Notes: generated by a model from the letters alone, not told the origin. A DNA stretch of 64,000 bases from Rallus limicola (GCA_022605955.1 JAKCOZ010000597.1:51874-115873); one strand, 5' to 3'. Positions 1 through 12,601 are shown, counted from the stretch's first letter. Numbers and translations: made by a program.

Positions 1-520
1 GGAACCTCCTACGGTGCTTTTCTCGGCCCTAGCAGACTGCAGTTCAAAACATGCTAAACGTCCAGCAATAACTCCCAAAGTAAAGAAGCTAGGCCTGAAA
101 GGCATAGCTTGTCTGAAACCTCCTAACAGGACACACGAGCAGACCCTGTCACTTTGGCTCTCAGCCTTTTCCTTTGCCTGGAAAGAGGGAACATGCCTGG
201 AACCTCCTACGGTGCTTTTCTCGGCCCTAGCAGACTGCAGTTCAAAACATGCTAAACGTCCAGCAATAACTCCCAAAGTAAAGAAGCTAGGCCTGAAAGG
301 CATAGCTTGTCTGAAACCTCCTAACAGGACACACGAGCAGACCCTGTCACTTTGGCTCTCAGCCTTTTCCTTTGCCTGGAAAGAGGGAACATGCCTGGAA
401 CCTCCTACGGTGCTTTTCTCGGCCCTAGCAGACTGCAGTTCAAAACATGCTAAACGTCCAGCAATAACTCCCAAAGTAAAGAAGCTAGGCCTGAAAGGCA
501 TAGCTTGTCTGAAACCTCCT

Positions 521-2330
521 TACAGGACACACGAGCAGACCCTGTCGCTTTGGCTCTCAGCCTTTTCCTTTGCCTGGAAAGAGGGAACATGCCTGGAACC
601 TCCTACGGTGCTTTTCTCGGCCCTAGCAGACTGCAGTTCAAAACATGCTAAACGTCCAGCAATAACTCCCAAAGTAAAGAAGCGAGGCCTGAAAGGCATA
701 GCTTGTCTGAAACCTCCTAACAGGACACACGAGCAGACCCTGTCGCTTTGGCTCTCAGCCTTTTCCTTTGCCTGGAAAGAGGGAACATGCCTGGAACCTC
801 CTACGGTGCTTTTCTCGGCCCTAGCAGACTGCAGTTCAAAACATGCTAAACGTCCAGCAATAACTCCCAAAGTAAAGAAGCTAGGCCTGAAAGGCATAGC
901 TTGTCTGAAACCTCCTAACAGGACACACGAGCAGACCCTGTCGCTTTGGCTCTCAGCCTTTTCCTTTGCCTGGAAAGAGGGAACATGCCTGGAACCTCCT
1001 ACGGTGCTTTTCTCGGCCCTAGCAGACTGCAGTTCAAAACATGCTAAACGTCCAGCAATAACTCCCAAAGTAAAGAAGCTAGGCCTGAAAGGCATAGCTT
1101 GTCTGAAACCTCCTAACAGGACACACGAGCAGACCCTGTCGCTTTGGCTCTCAGCCTTTTCCTTTGCCTGGAAAGAGGGAACATGCCTGGAACCTCCTAC
1201 GGTGCTTTTCTCGGCCCTAGCAGACTGCAGTTCAAAACATGCTAAACGTCCAGCAATAACTCCCAAAGTAAAGAAGCTAGGCCTGAAAGGCATAGCTTGT
1301 CTGAAACCTCCTAACAGGACACACGAGCAGACCCTGTCACTTTGGCTCTCAGCCTTTTCCTTTGCCTGGAAAGAGGGAACATGCCTGGAACATCCTACGG
1401 TGCTTTTCTCGGCCCTAGCAGACTGCAGTTCAAAACATGCTAAACGTCCAGCAATAACTCCCAAAGTAAAGAAGCGAGGCCTGAAAGGCATAGCTTGTCT
1501 GAAACCTCCTCACAGGACACACGAGCAGACCCTTTCACTTTGGCTCTCAGCCTTTTCCTTTGCCTGGAAAGAGGGAACATGCCTGGAACCTCCTACGGTG
1601 CTTTTCTCGGCCCTAGCAGACTGCAGTTCAAAACATGCTAAACGTCCAGCAATAACTCCCAAAGTAAAGAAGCTAGGACTGAAAGGCATAGCTTGTCTGA
1701 AACCTCCTAACAGGACACACGAGCAGACCCTGTCACTTTGGCTCTCAGCCTTTTCCTTTGCCTGGAAAGAGGGAACATGCCTGGAACCTCCTACGGTGCT
1801 TTTCTCGGCCCTAGCAGACTGCAGTTCAAAACATGCTAAACGTCCAGCAATAACTCCCAAAGTAAAGAAGCTAGGCCTGAAAGGCATAGCTTGTCTGAAA
1901 CCTCCTAACAGGACACACCAGCAGACCCTGTCACTTTGGCTCTCAGCCTTTTCCTTTCCCTGGAAAGAGGGAACATGCCTGGAACCTCCTACGGTGCTTT
2001 TCTCGGCCCTAGCAGACTGCAGTTCAAAACATGCTAAACGTCCAGCAATAACTCCCAAAGTAAAGAAGCTAGGCCTGAAAGGCATAGCTTGTCTGAAACC
2101 TCCTAACAGGACACACGAGCAGACCCTGTCGCTTTGGCTCTCAGCCTTTTCCTTTGCCTGGAAAGAGGGAACATGCCTGGAACCTCCTACGGTGCTTTTC
2201 TCGGCCCTAGCAGACTGCAGTTCAAAACATGCTAAACGTCCAGCAATAACTCCCAAAGTAAAGAAGCTAGGCCTGAAAGGCATAGCTTGTCTGAAACCTC
2301 CTAACAGGACACACGAGCAGACCCTGTCGC
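521..2330 (-). repeat. Higher-order duplication, 22-monomer displacement, copy 1
   Basis: Rare markers at 521 (CCTCCTTACAGG), 684 (AGCGAGG), 1511 (CCTCCTCACAGG), 1534 (CCTTTCAC), 1678 (AGGACTG), 1919 (ACACCAGC) and 1958 (TTTCCCTGG) all recur exactly 4,356 bp (22 x 198) downstream. Copy 1 has private changes at 1392 (GAACATCC) and 1476 (GCGAGG), so the copies have begun to diverge. Similarity in marker pattern ends by about 2,527, where the A/G site differs from 6,883. Only a stretch of about nine monomers retains the shared haplotype. Confidence 0.9.
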
Positions 2331-4876
2331 TTTGGCTCTCAGCCTTTTCCTTTGCCTGGAAAGAGGGAACATGCCTGGAACCTCCTACGGTGCTTTTCTC
2401 GGCCCTAGCAGACTGCAGTTCAAAACATGCTAAACGTCCAGCAATAACTCCCAAAGTAAAGAAGCTAGGCCTGAAAGGCATAGCTTGTCTGAAACCTCCT
2501 AACAGGACACACGAGCAGACCCTGTCACTTTGGCTCTCAGCCTTTTCCTTTGCCTGGAAAGAGGGAACATGCCTGGAACCTCCTACGGTGCTTTTCTCGG
2601 CCCTAGCAGACTGCAGTTCAAAACATGCTAAACGTCCAGCAATAACTCCCAAAGTAAAGAAGCTAGGCCTGAAAGGCATAGCTTGTCTGAAACCTCCTAA
2701 CAGGACACACGAGCAGACCCTGTCGCTTTGGCTCTCAGCCTTTTCCTTTGCCTGGAAAGAGGGAACATGCCTGGAACCTCCTACGGTGCTTTTCTCGGCC
2801 CTAGCAGACTGCAGTTCAAAACATGCTAAACGTCCAGCAATAACTCCCAAAGTAAAGAAGCTAGGCCTGAAAGGCATAGCTTGTCTGAAACCTCCTAACA
2901 GGACACACGAGCAGACCCTGTCACTTTGGCTCTCAGCCTTTTCCTTTGCCTGGAAAGAGGGAACATGCCTGGAACCTCCTACGGTGCTTTTCTCGGCCCT
3001 AGCAGACTGCAGTTCAAAACATGCTAAACGTCCAGCAATAACTCCCAAAGTAAAGAAGCTAGGCCTGAAAGGCATAGCTTGTCTGAAACCTCCTAACAGG
3101 ACACACGAGCAGACCCTGTCGCTTTGGCTCTCAGCCTTTTCCTTTGCCTGGAAAGAGGGAACATGCCTGGAACCTCCTACGGTGCTTTTCTCGGCCCTAG
3201 CAGACTGCAGTTCAAAACATGCTAAACGTCCAGCAATAACTCCCAAAGTAAAGAAGCTAGGCCTGAAAGGCATAGCTTGTCTGAAACCTCCTAACAGGAC
3301 ACACGAGCAGACCCTGTCACTTTGGCTCTCAGCTTTTTCCTTTGCCTGGAAAGAGGGAACATGCCTGGAACCTCCTACGGTGCTTTTCTCGGCCCTAGCA
3401 GACTGCAGTTCAAAACATGCTAAACGTCCAGCAATAACTCCCAAAGTAAATAAGCTAGGCCTGAAAGGCATAGCTTGTCTGAAACCTCCTAACAGGACAC
3501 ACGAGCAGACCCTGTCACTTTGGCTCTCAGCCTTTTCCTTTGCCTGTAAAGAGGGAACATGCCTGGAACCTCCTACGGTGCTTTTCTCGGCCCTAGCAGA
3601 CTGCAGTTCAAAACATGCTAAACGTCCAGCAATAACTCCCAAAGTAAAGAAGCTAGGCCTGAAAGGCATAGCTTGTCTGAAACCTCCTAACAGGACACAC
3701 GAGCAGACCCTGTCACTTTGGCTCTCAGCCTTTTCCTTTGCCTGGAAAGAGGGAACATGCCTGAAACCTCCTACGGTGCTTTTCTCGGCCCTAGCAGACT
3801 GCAGTTCAAAACATGCTAAACGTCCAGCAATAACTCCCAAAGTAAAGAAGCTAGGCCTGAAAGGCATAGCTTGTCTGAAACCTCCTAACAGGACACACGA
3901 GCAGACCCTGTCACTTTGGCTCTCAGCCTTTTCCTTTGCCTGGAAAGAGGGAACATGCCTGGAACCTCCTACGGTGCTTTTCTCGGCCCTAGCAGACTGC
4001 AGTTCAAAACATGCTAAACGTCCAGCAATAACTCCCAAAGTAAAGAAGCTAGGCCTGAAAGGCATAGCTTGTCTGAAACCTCCTAACAGGACACACGAGC
4101 AGACCCTGTCACTTTGGCTCTCAGCCTTTTCCTTTGCCTGGAAAGAGGGAACATGCCTGGAACCTCCTACGGTGCTTTTCTCGGCCCTAGCAGACTGCAG
4201 TTCAAAACATGCTAAACGTCCAGCAATAACTCCCAAAGTAAAGAAGCTAGGCCTGAAAGGCATAGCTTGTCTGAAACCTCCTAACAGGACACACGAGCAG
4301 ACCCTGTCACTTTGGCTCTCAGCCTTTTCCTTTGCCTGGAAAGAGGGAACATGCCTGGAACCTCCTACGGTGCTTTTCTCGGCCCTAGCAGACTGCAGTT
4401 CAAAACATGCTAAACGTCCAGCAATAACTCCCAAAGTAAAGAAGCTAGGCCTGAAAGGCCTAGCTTGTCTGAAACCTCCTAACAGGACACACGAGCAGAC
4501 CCTGTCACTTTGGCTCTCAGCCTTTTCCTTTGCCTGGAAAGAGGGAACATGCCTGGAACCTCCTACGGTGCTTTTCTCGGCCCTAGCAGACTGCAGTTCA
4601 AAACATGCTAAACGTCCAGCAATAACTCCCAAAGTAAAGAAGCTAGGCCTGAAAGGCATAGCTTGTCTGAAACCTCCTAACAGGACACACGAGCAGACCC
4701 TGTCACTTTGGCTCTCAGCCTTTTCCTTTGCCTGGAAAGAGGGAACATGCCTGGAACCTCCTACGGTGCTTTTCTCGGCCCTAGCAGACTGCAGTTCAAA
4801 ACATGCTAAACGTCCAGCAATAACTCCCAAAGTAAAGAAGCTAGGCCTGAAAGGCATAGCTTGTCTGAAACCTCCT

Positions 4877-6690
4877 TACAGGACACACGAGCAGACCCTG
4901 TCGCTTTGGCTCTCAGCCTTTTCCTTTGCCTGGAAAGAGGGAACATGCCTGGAACCTCCTACGGTGCTTTTCTCGGCCCTAGCAGACTGCAGTTCAAAAC
5001 ATGCTAAACGTCCAGCAATAACTCCCAAAGTAAAGAAGCGAGGCCTGAAAGGCATAGCTTGTCTGAAACCTCCTAACAGGACACACGAGCAGACCCTGTC
5101 GCTTTGGCTCTCAGCCTTTTCCTTTGCCTGGAAAGAGGGAACATGCCTGGAACCTCCTACGGTGCTTTTCTCGGCCCTAGCAGACTGCAGTTCAAAACAT
5201 GCTAAACGTCCAGCAATAACTCCCAAAGTAAAGAAGCTAGGCCTGAAAGGCATAGCTTGTCTGAAACCTCCTAACAGGACACACGAGCAGACCCTGTCGC
5301 TTTGGCTCTCAGCCTTTTCCTTTGCCTGGAAAGAGGGAACATGCCTGGAACCTCCTACGGTGCTTTTCTCGGCCCTAGCAGACTGCAGTTCAAAACATGC
5401 TAAACGTCCAGCAATAACTCCCAAAGTAAAGAAGCTAGGCCTGAAAGGCATAGCTTGTCTGAAACCTCCTAACAGGACACACGAGCAGACCCTGTCGCTT
5501 TGGCTCTCAGCCTTTTCCTTTGCCTGGAAAGAGGGAACATGCCTGGAACCTCCTACGGTGCTTTTCTCGGCCCTAGCAGACTGCAGTTCAAAACATGCTA
5601 AACGTCCAGCAATAACTCCCAAAGTAAAGAAGCTAGGCCTGAAAGGCATAGCTTGTCTGAAACCTCCTAACAGGACACACGAGCAGACCCTGTCACTTTG
5701 GCTCTCAGCCTTTTCCTTTGCCTGGAAAGAGGGAACATGCCTGGAACCTCCTACGGTGCTTTTCTCGGCCCTAGCAGACTGCAGTTCAAAACATGCTAAA
5801 CGTCCAGCAATAACTCCCAAAGTAAAGAAGCTAGGCCTGAAAGGCATAGCTTGTCTGAAACCTCCTCACAGGACACACGAGCAGACCCTTTCACTTTGGC
5901 TCTCAGCCTTTTCCTTTGCCTGGAAAGAGGGAACATGCCTGGAACCTCCTACGGTGCTTTTCTCGGCCCTAGCAGACTGCAGTTCAAAACATGCTAAACG
6001 TCCAGCAATAACTCCCAAAGTAAAGAAGCTAGGACTGAAAGGCATAGCTTGTCTGAAACCTCCTAACAGGACACACGAGCAGACCCTGTCACTTTGGCTC
6101 TCAGCCTTTTCCTTTGCCTGGAAAGAGGGAACATGCCTGGAACCTCCTACGGTGCTTTTCTCGGCCCTAGCAGACTGCAGTTCAAAACATGCTAAACGTC
6201 CAGCAATAACTCCCAAAGTAAAGAAGCTAGGCCTGAAAGGCATAGCTTGTCTGAAACCTCCTAACAGGACACACCAGCAGACCCTGTCACTTTGGCTCTC
6301 AGCCTTTTCCTTTCCCTGGAAAGAGGGAACATGCCTGGAACCTCCTACGGTGCTTTTCTCGGCCCTAGCAGACTGCAGTTCAAAACATGCTAAACGTCCA
6401 GCAATAACTCCCAAAGTAAAGAAGCTAGGCCTGAAAGGCATAGCTTGTCTGAAACCTCCTAACAGGACACACGAGCAGACCCTGTCGCTTTGGCTCTCAG
6501 CCTTTTCCTTTGCCTGGAAAGAGGGAACATGCCTGGAACCTCCTACGGTGCTTTTCTCGGCCCTAGCAGACTGCAGTTCAAAACATGCTAAACGTCCAGC
6601 AATAACTCCCAAAGTAAAGAAGCTAGGCCTGAAAGGCATAGCTTGTCTGAAACCTCCTAACAGGACACACGAGCAGACCCTGTCGCTTTG
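4877..6690 (-). repeat. Higher-order duplication, 22-monomer displacement, copy 2
   Basis: This is the partner of the segment at 521-2,330. Markers lie at 4,877, 5,040, 5,867, 5,890, 6,034, 6,275 and 6,314, each exactly 4,356 bp beyond its counterpart. Seven linked rare variants in order make independent mutation implausible. The duplication arose by unequal exchange, or by a copy event such as gene conversion or replication slippage; the sequence does not say which. Confidence 0.9.
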
Positions 6691-9600
6691 GCTCTCAGCC
6701 TTTTCCTTTGCCTGGAAAGAGGGAACATGCCTGGAACCTCCTACGGTGCTTTTCTCGGCCCTAGCAGACTGCAGTTCAAAACATGCTAAACGTCCAGCAA
6801 TAACTCCCAAAGTAAAGAAGCTAGGCCTGAAAGGCATAGCTTGTCTGAAACCTCCTAACAGGACACACGAGCAGACCCTGTCGCTTTGGCTCTCAGCCTT
6901 TTCCTTTGCCTGGAAAGAGGGAACATGCCTGGAACCTCCTACGGTGCTTTTCTCGGCCCTAGCAGACTGCAGTTCAAAACATGCTAAACGTCCAGCAATA
7001 ACTCCCAAAGTAAAGAAGCTAGGCCTGAAAGGCATAGCTTGTCTGAAACCTCCTAACAGGACACACGAGCAGACCCTGTCACTTTGGCTCTCAGCCTTTT
7101 CCTTTGCCTGGAAAGAGGGAACATGCCTGGAACCTCCTACGGTGCTTTTCTCGGCCCTAGCAGACTGCAGTTCAAAACATGCTAAACGTCCAGCAATAAC
7201 TCCCAAAGTAAAGAAGCTAGGCCTGAAAGGCATAGCTTGTCTGAAACCTCCTAACAGGACACACGAGCAGACCCTGTCACTTTGGCTCTCAGCCTTTTCC
7301 TTTGCCTGGAAAGAGGGAACATGCCTGGAACCTCCTACGGTGCTTTTCTCGGCCCTAGCAGACTGCAGTTCAAAACATGCTAAACGTCCAGCAATAACTC
7401 CCAAAGTAAAGAAGCGAGGCCTGAAAGGCATAGCTTGTCTGAAACCTCCTAACAGGACACACGAGCAGACCCTGTCACTTTGGCTCTCAGCCTTTTCCTT
7501 TGCCTGGAAAGAGGGAACATGCCTGGAACCTCCTACGGTGCTTTTCTCGGCCCTAGCAGACTGCAGTTCAAAACATGCTAAACGTCCAGCAATAACTCCC
7601 AAAGTAAAGAAGCTAGGCCTGAAAGGCATAGCTTGTCTGAAACCTCCTAACAGGACACACGAGCAGACCCTGTCACTTTGGCTCTCAGCCTTTTCCTTTG
7701 CCTGGAAAGAGGGAACATGCCTGGAACCTCCTACGGTGCTTTTCTCGGCCCTAGCAGACTGCAGTTCAAAACATGCTAAACGTCCAGCAATAACTCCCAA
7801 AGTAAAGAAGCTAGGCCTGAAAGGCATAGCTTGTCTGAAACCTCCTAACAGGACACACGAGCAGACCCTGTCGCTTTGGCTCTCAGCCTTTTCCTTTGCC
7901 TGGAAAGAGGGAACATGCCTGGAACCTCCTACGGTGCTTTTCTCGGCCCTAGCAGACTGCAGTTCAAAACATGCTAAACGTCCAGCAATAACTCCCAAAG
8001 TAAAGAAGCTAGGCCTGAAAGGCATAGCTTGTCTGAAACCTCCTAACAGGACACACGAGCAGACCCTGTCACTTTGGCTCTCAGCCTTTTCCTTTGCCTG
8101 GAAAGAGGGAACATGCCTGGAACCTCCTACGGTGCTTTTCTCGGCCCTAGCAGACTGCAGTTCAAAACATGCTAAACGTCCAGCAATAACTCCCAAAGTA
8201 AAGAAGCTAGGCCTGAAAGGCATAGCTTGTCTGAAACCTCCTAACAGGACACACGAGCAGACCCTGTCACTTTGGCTCTCAGCCTTTTCCTTTGCCTGGA
8301 AAGAGGGAACATGCCTGGAACCTCCTACGGTGCTTTTCTCGGCCCTAGCAGACTGCAATTCAAAACATGCTAAACGTCCAGCAATAACTCCCAAAGTAAA
8401 GAAGCTAGGCCTGAAAGGCATAGCTTGTCTGAAACCTCCTAACAGGACACACGAGCAGACCCTGTCACTTTGGCTCTCAGCCTTTTCCTTTGCCTGGAAA
8501 GAGGGAACATGCCTGGAACCTCCTACGGTGCTTTTCTCGGCCCTAGCAGACTGCAGTTCAAAACATGCTAAACGTCCAGCAATAACTCCCAAAGTAAAGA
8601 AGCTAGGCCTGAAAGGCATAGCTTGTCTGAAACCTCCTAACAGGACACACGAGCAGACCCTGTCACTTTGGCTCTCAGCCTTTTCCTTTGCCTGGAAAGA
8701 GGGAACATGCCTGGAACCTCCTACGGTGCTTTTCTCGGCCCTAGCAGACTGCAGTTCAAAACATGCTAAACGTCCAGCAATAACTCCCAAAGTAAAGAAG
8801 CTAGGCCTGAAAGGCATAGCTTGTCTGAAACCTCCTAACAGGACACACGAGCAGACCCTGTCACTTTGGCTCTCAGCCTTTTCCTTTGCCTGGAAAGAGG
8901 GAACATGCCTGGAACCTCCTACGGTGCTTTTCTCGGCCCTAGCAGACTGCAGTTCAAAACATGCTAAACGTCCAGCAATAACTCCCAAAGTAAAGAAGCG
9001 AGGCCTGAAAGGCATAGCTTGTCTGAAACCTCCTAACAGGACACACGAGCAGACCCTGTCACTTTGGCTCTCAGCCTTTTCCTTTGCCTGGAAAGAGGGA
9101 ACATGCCTGGAACCTCCTACGGTGCTTTTCTCGGCCCTAGCAGACTGCAGTTCAAAACATGCTAAACGTCCAGCAATAACTCCCAAAGTAAAGAAGCTAG
9201 GCCTGAAAGGCACAGCTTGTCTGAAACCTCCTAACAGGACACACGAGCAGACCCTGTCACTTTGGCTCTCAGCCTTTTCCTTTGCCTGGAAAGAGGGAAC
9301 ATGCCTGGAACCTCCTACGGTGCTTTTCTCGGCCCTAGCAGACTGCAGTTCAAAACATGCTAAACGTCCAGCAATAACTCCCAAAGTAAAGAAGCTAGGC
9401 CTGAAAGGCATAGCTTGTCTGAAACCTCCTAACAGGACACACGAGCAGACCCTGTCACTTTGGCTCTCAGCCTTTTCCTTTGCCTGGAAAGAGGGAACAT
9501 GCCTGGAACCTCCTACGGTGCTTTTCTCGGCCCTAGCAGACTGCAGTTCAAAACATGCTAAACGTCCAGCAATAACTCCCAAAGTAAAGAAGCTAGGCCT

Positions 9601-12283
9601 GAAAGGCATAGCTTGTCTGAAACCTCCTAACAGGACACACGAGCAGACCCTGTCGCTTTGGCTCTCAGCCTTTTCCTTTGCCTGGAAAGAGGGAACATGC
9701 CTGGAACCTCCTACGGTGCTTTTCTCGGCCCTAGCAGACTGCAGTTCAAAACATGCTAAACGTCCAGCAATAACTCCCAAAGTAAAGAAGCTAGGCCTGA
9801 AAGGCATAGCTTGTCTGAAACCTCCTAACAGGACACACGAGCAGACCCTGTCACTTTGGCTCTCAGCCTTTTCCTTTGCCTGGAAAGAGGGAACATGCCT
9901 GGAACCTCCTACGGTGCTTTTCTCGGCCCTAGCAGACTGCAGTTCAAAACATGCTAAAAGTCCAGCAATAACTCCCAAAGTAAAGAAGCTAGGCCTGAAA
10001 GGCATAGCTTGTCTGAAACCTCCTAACAGGACACACGAGCAGACCCTGTCACTTTGGCTCTCAGCCTTTTCCTTTGCCTGGAAAGAGGGAACATGCCTGG
10101 AACCTCCTACGGTGCTTTTCTCGGCCCTAGCAGACTGCAGTTCAAAACATGCTAAACGTCCAGCAATAACTCCCAAAGTAAAGAAGCGAGGCCTGAAAGG
10201 CATAGCTTGTCTGAAACCTCCTAACAGGACACACGAGCAGACCCTGTCGCTTTGGCTCTCAGCCTTTTCCTTTGCGTGGAAAGAGGGAACATGCCTGGAA
10301 CCTCCTACGGTGCTTTTCTCGGCCCTAGCAGACTGCAGTTCAAAACATGCTAAACGTCCAGCAATAACTCCCAAAGTAAAGAAGCTAGGCCTGAAAGGCA
10401 TAGCTTGTCTGAAACCTCCTAACAGGACACACGAGCAGACCCTGTCACTTTGGCTCTCAGCCTTTTCCTTTGCCTGGAAAGAGGGAACATGCCTGGAACC
10501 TCCTACGGTGCTTTTCTCGGCCCTAGCAGACTGCAGTTCAAAACATGCTAAAAGTCCAGCAATAACTCCCAAAGTAAAGAAGCTAGGCCTGAAAGGCATA
10601 GCTTGTCTGAAACCTCCTAACAGGACACACGAGCAGACCCTGTCACTTTGGCTCTCAGCCTTTTCCTTTGCCTGGAAAGAGGGAACATGCCTGGAACCTC
10701 CTACGGTGCTTTTCTCGGCCCTAGCAGACTGCAGTTCAAAACATGCTAAACGTCCAGCAATAACTCCCAAAGTAAAGAAGCTAGGCCTGAAAGGCATAGC
10801 TTGTCTGAAACCTCCTAACAGGACACACGAGCAGACCCTGTCACTTTGGCTCTCAGCCTTTTCCTTTGCCTGGAAAGAGGGAACATGCCTGGAACCTCCT
10901 ACGGTGCTTTTCTCGGCCCTAGCAGACTGCAGTTCAAAACATGCTAAACGTCCAGCAATAACTCCCAAAGTAAAGAAGCTAGGCCTGAAAGGCATAGCTT
11001 GTCTGAAACCTCCTAACAGGACACACGAGCAGACCCTGTCGCTTTGGCTCTCAGCCTTTTCCTTTGCCTGGAAAGAGGGAACATGCCTGGAACCTCCTAC
11101 GGTGCTTTTCTCGGCCCTAGCAGACTGCAGTTCAAAACATGCTAAACGTCCAGCAATAACTCCCAAAGTAAAGAAGCTAGGCCTGAAAGGCATAGCTTGT
11201 CTGAAACCTCCTAACAGGACACACGAGCAGACCCTGTCACTTTGGCTCTCAGCCTTTTCCTTTGCCTGGAAAGAGGGAACATGCCTGGAACCTCCTACGG
11301 TGCTTTTCTCGGCCCTAGCAGACTGCAGTTCAAAACATGCTAAACGTCCAGCAATAACTCCCAAAGTAAAGAAGCTAGGCCTGAAAGGCATAGCTTGTCT
11401 GAAACCTCCTAACAGGACACACGAGCAGACCCTGTCACTTTGGCTCTCAGCCTTTTCCTTTGCCTGGAAAGAGGGAACATGCCTGGAACCTCCTACGGTG
11501 CTTTTCTCGGCCCTAGCAGACTGCAGTTCAAAACATGCTAAACGTCCAGCAATAACTCCCAAAGTAAAGAAGCTAGGCCTGAAAGGCATAGCTTGTCTGA
11601 AACCTCCTAACAGGACACACGAGCAGACCCTGTCACTTTGGCTCTCAGCCTTTTCCTTTGCCTGGAAAGAGGGAACATGCCTGGAACCTCCTACGGTGCT
11701 TTTCTCGGCCCTAGCAGACTGCAGTTCAAAACATGCTAAACGTCCAGCAATAACTCCCAAAGTAAAGAAGCTAGGCCTGAAAGGCATAGCTTGTCTGAAA
11801 CCTCCTAACAGGACACACGAGCAGACCCTGTCACTTTGGCTCTCAGCCTTTTCCTTTGCCTGGAAAGAGGGAACATGCCTGGAACCTCCTACGGTGCTTT
11901 TCTCGGCCCTAGCAGACTGCAGTTCAAAACATGCTAAACGTCCAGCAATAACTCCCAAAGTAAAGAAGCTAGGCCTGAAAGGCATAGCTTGTCTGAAACC
12001 TCCTAACAGGACACACGAGCAGACCCTGTCACTTTGGCTCTCAGCCTTTTCCTTTGCCTGGAAAGAGGGAACATGCCTGGAACCTCCTACGGTGCTTTTC
12101 TCGGCCCTAGCAGACTGCAGTTCAAAACATGCTAAAAGTCCAGCAATAACTCCCAAAGTAAAGAAGCTAGGCCTGAAAGGCATAGCTTGTCTGAAACCTC
12201 CTAACAGGACACACGAGCAGACCCTGTCACTTTGGCTCTCAGCCTTTTCCTTTGCCTGGAAAGAGGGAACATGCCTGGAACCT

Positions 12284-12479
12284 CCTACGGTGCGTTTCTC
12301 GGCCCTAGCAGACTGCTGTTCAAAACATCCTAAACGTCCAGCAATAACTCCCAAAGTAAAGAAGCTAGGCCTGAAAGGCATATCTTGTCTGAAACCTCCT
12401 AACAGGACACACGAGCAGACCCTGTCACTTTGGCTCTCAGCCTTTTCCTTTGCCTGGAATGAGGGAACATGTCTGGAAC
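12284..12479 (-). repeat. Divergent terminal monomer of the left arm
   Basis: The last left-arm monomer differs from the majority sequence at 12,294 (T to G), 12,317 (A to T), 12,329 (G to C), 12,383 (G to T), 12,460 (A to T) and 12,472 (C to T). Most internal monomers carry zero to two differences. Except for the last, these are transversions away from CpG, unlike the common internal variants. Excess divergence at an array edge is expected where unequal exchange homogenises the interior more than the ends. Confidence 0.85.
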
Positions 12480-12506
12480 ATGCCTGGAACATGCCTGGAA
12501 CATGCC
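12463..12506. repeat. 11-bp minisatellite at the orientation switch (four copies)
   Basis: The bases 12,463-12,473 read GGGAACATGTC and are followed by three exact copies of TGGAACATGCC (12,474-12,484, 12,485-12,495, 12,496-12,506). The left arm matches the monomer up to TGGAAC ending at 12,479. The right arm matches monomer position 1 from 12,502 (ATGCC). The 11-bp motif occurs once in each normal monomer, in the minus orientation. A rearrangement joining the arms at shared bases, followed by slippage duplication, would produce this structure. The structure is seen directly; the mechanism is inferred. Confidence 0.92.
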
Positions 12507-12507
12507 T
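12465..12507. promoter_or_regulatory. Cluster of four RRRCWWGYYY decamers (p53-half-site-like), function unproven
   Basis: GAACATGTCT (12,465-12,474) and three copies of GAACATGCCT (12,476-12,485, 12,487-12,496, 12,498-12,507) all fit the published p53/p63/p73 half-site pattern RRRCWWGYYY. They are separated by single G bases. A normal monomer has one such decamer, so this cluster arises simply from the 11-bp expansion. p53-family proteins prefer half-sites without a spacer, and a 1-bp spacer usually weakens binding. This is a motif match only; nothing else here resembles a promoter, and the host may not even have p53. Confidence 0.2.
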
Positions 12508-12601
12508 TTCAGGCCTAGCTTCTTTACATTGGGAGTTATTGCTTGACGTTTAGCATGTTTTGAACTGCAGTCTGCTAGGGCCGAGAAAAGCACCGTAGGA
12601 G
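12480..12601. other. Centre of a giant inverted repeat (spacer of ~122 nt)
   Basis: Left-arm monomers end at about monomer position 101 (base 12,479, read in reverse). Right-arm sequence reaches position 101 at 12,602. If the arms pair, the bases 12,480-12,601 form the unpaired loop. It contains the extra 11-bp copies plus the first 100 bases of the right arm. At least 12.4 kb of the left arm can pair with the right arm at very high identity, and pairing in other registers is also possible. Such a palindrome could extrude as a cruciform, fold back in single-stranded DNA, or give double-stranded RNA if transcribed through. None of these activities can be shown from sequence. Confidence 0.8.

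Larger units (their letters stand above)
1..12479 (-). repeat. Satellite array, left arm: ~63 tandem 198-bp monomers in minus orientation
   Basis: The sequence repeats every 198 bases; for example the GGAACCTCCTACGG motif starts at 1 and again at 199. It continues without any insertion or deletion to the switch near 12,479. Monomers differ from each other by only a few substitutions. The array is already running at base 1, so its left end lies outside the window. Recurrent variants include an A/G site inside CTGTC(A/G)CTTTGG, a T-to-G change giving AAGCGAGG (684, 1476, 5040 and others), and CTAAAAGTCC at about 9,959, 10,553 and 12,136. One frame stays open across the whole arm only because 198 is a multiple of three. 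The family is not recognised. A centromeric, pericentromeric or subtelomeric heterochromatin block is the likely setting, but this is inferred from size and structure alone. Confidence 0.97.

Noticed and set aside
12463..12506. Transposon or insertion at the orientation switch
   Set aside because: No terminal inverted repeats, target-site duplication or foreign sequence are seen; all bases at the switch derive from the monomer itself.
14..12553. A 4,179-codon open frame of 66-residue repeats, with antisense open frames of up to ~2,200 codons
   Set aside because: Any stop-free frame in a 198-bp (66-codon) repeat stays open for as long as the array keeps its length. The frame starts at an arbitrary ATG, runs through the inversion junction, has open counterparts on the opposite strand, and shows no domain, signal peptide or codon-level constraint.
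12400..12600. Fold-back sequencing or assembly artefact at the switch
   Set aside because: The monomers on the two sides carry different private variants, the joint is offset by ~100 bp within the monomer instead of being a mirror image, and it contains an 11-bp expansion. It remains to be confirmed with spanning reads.
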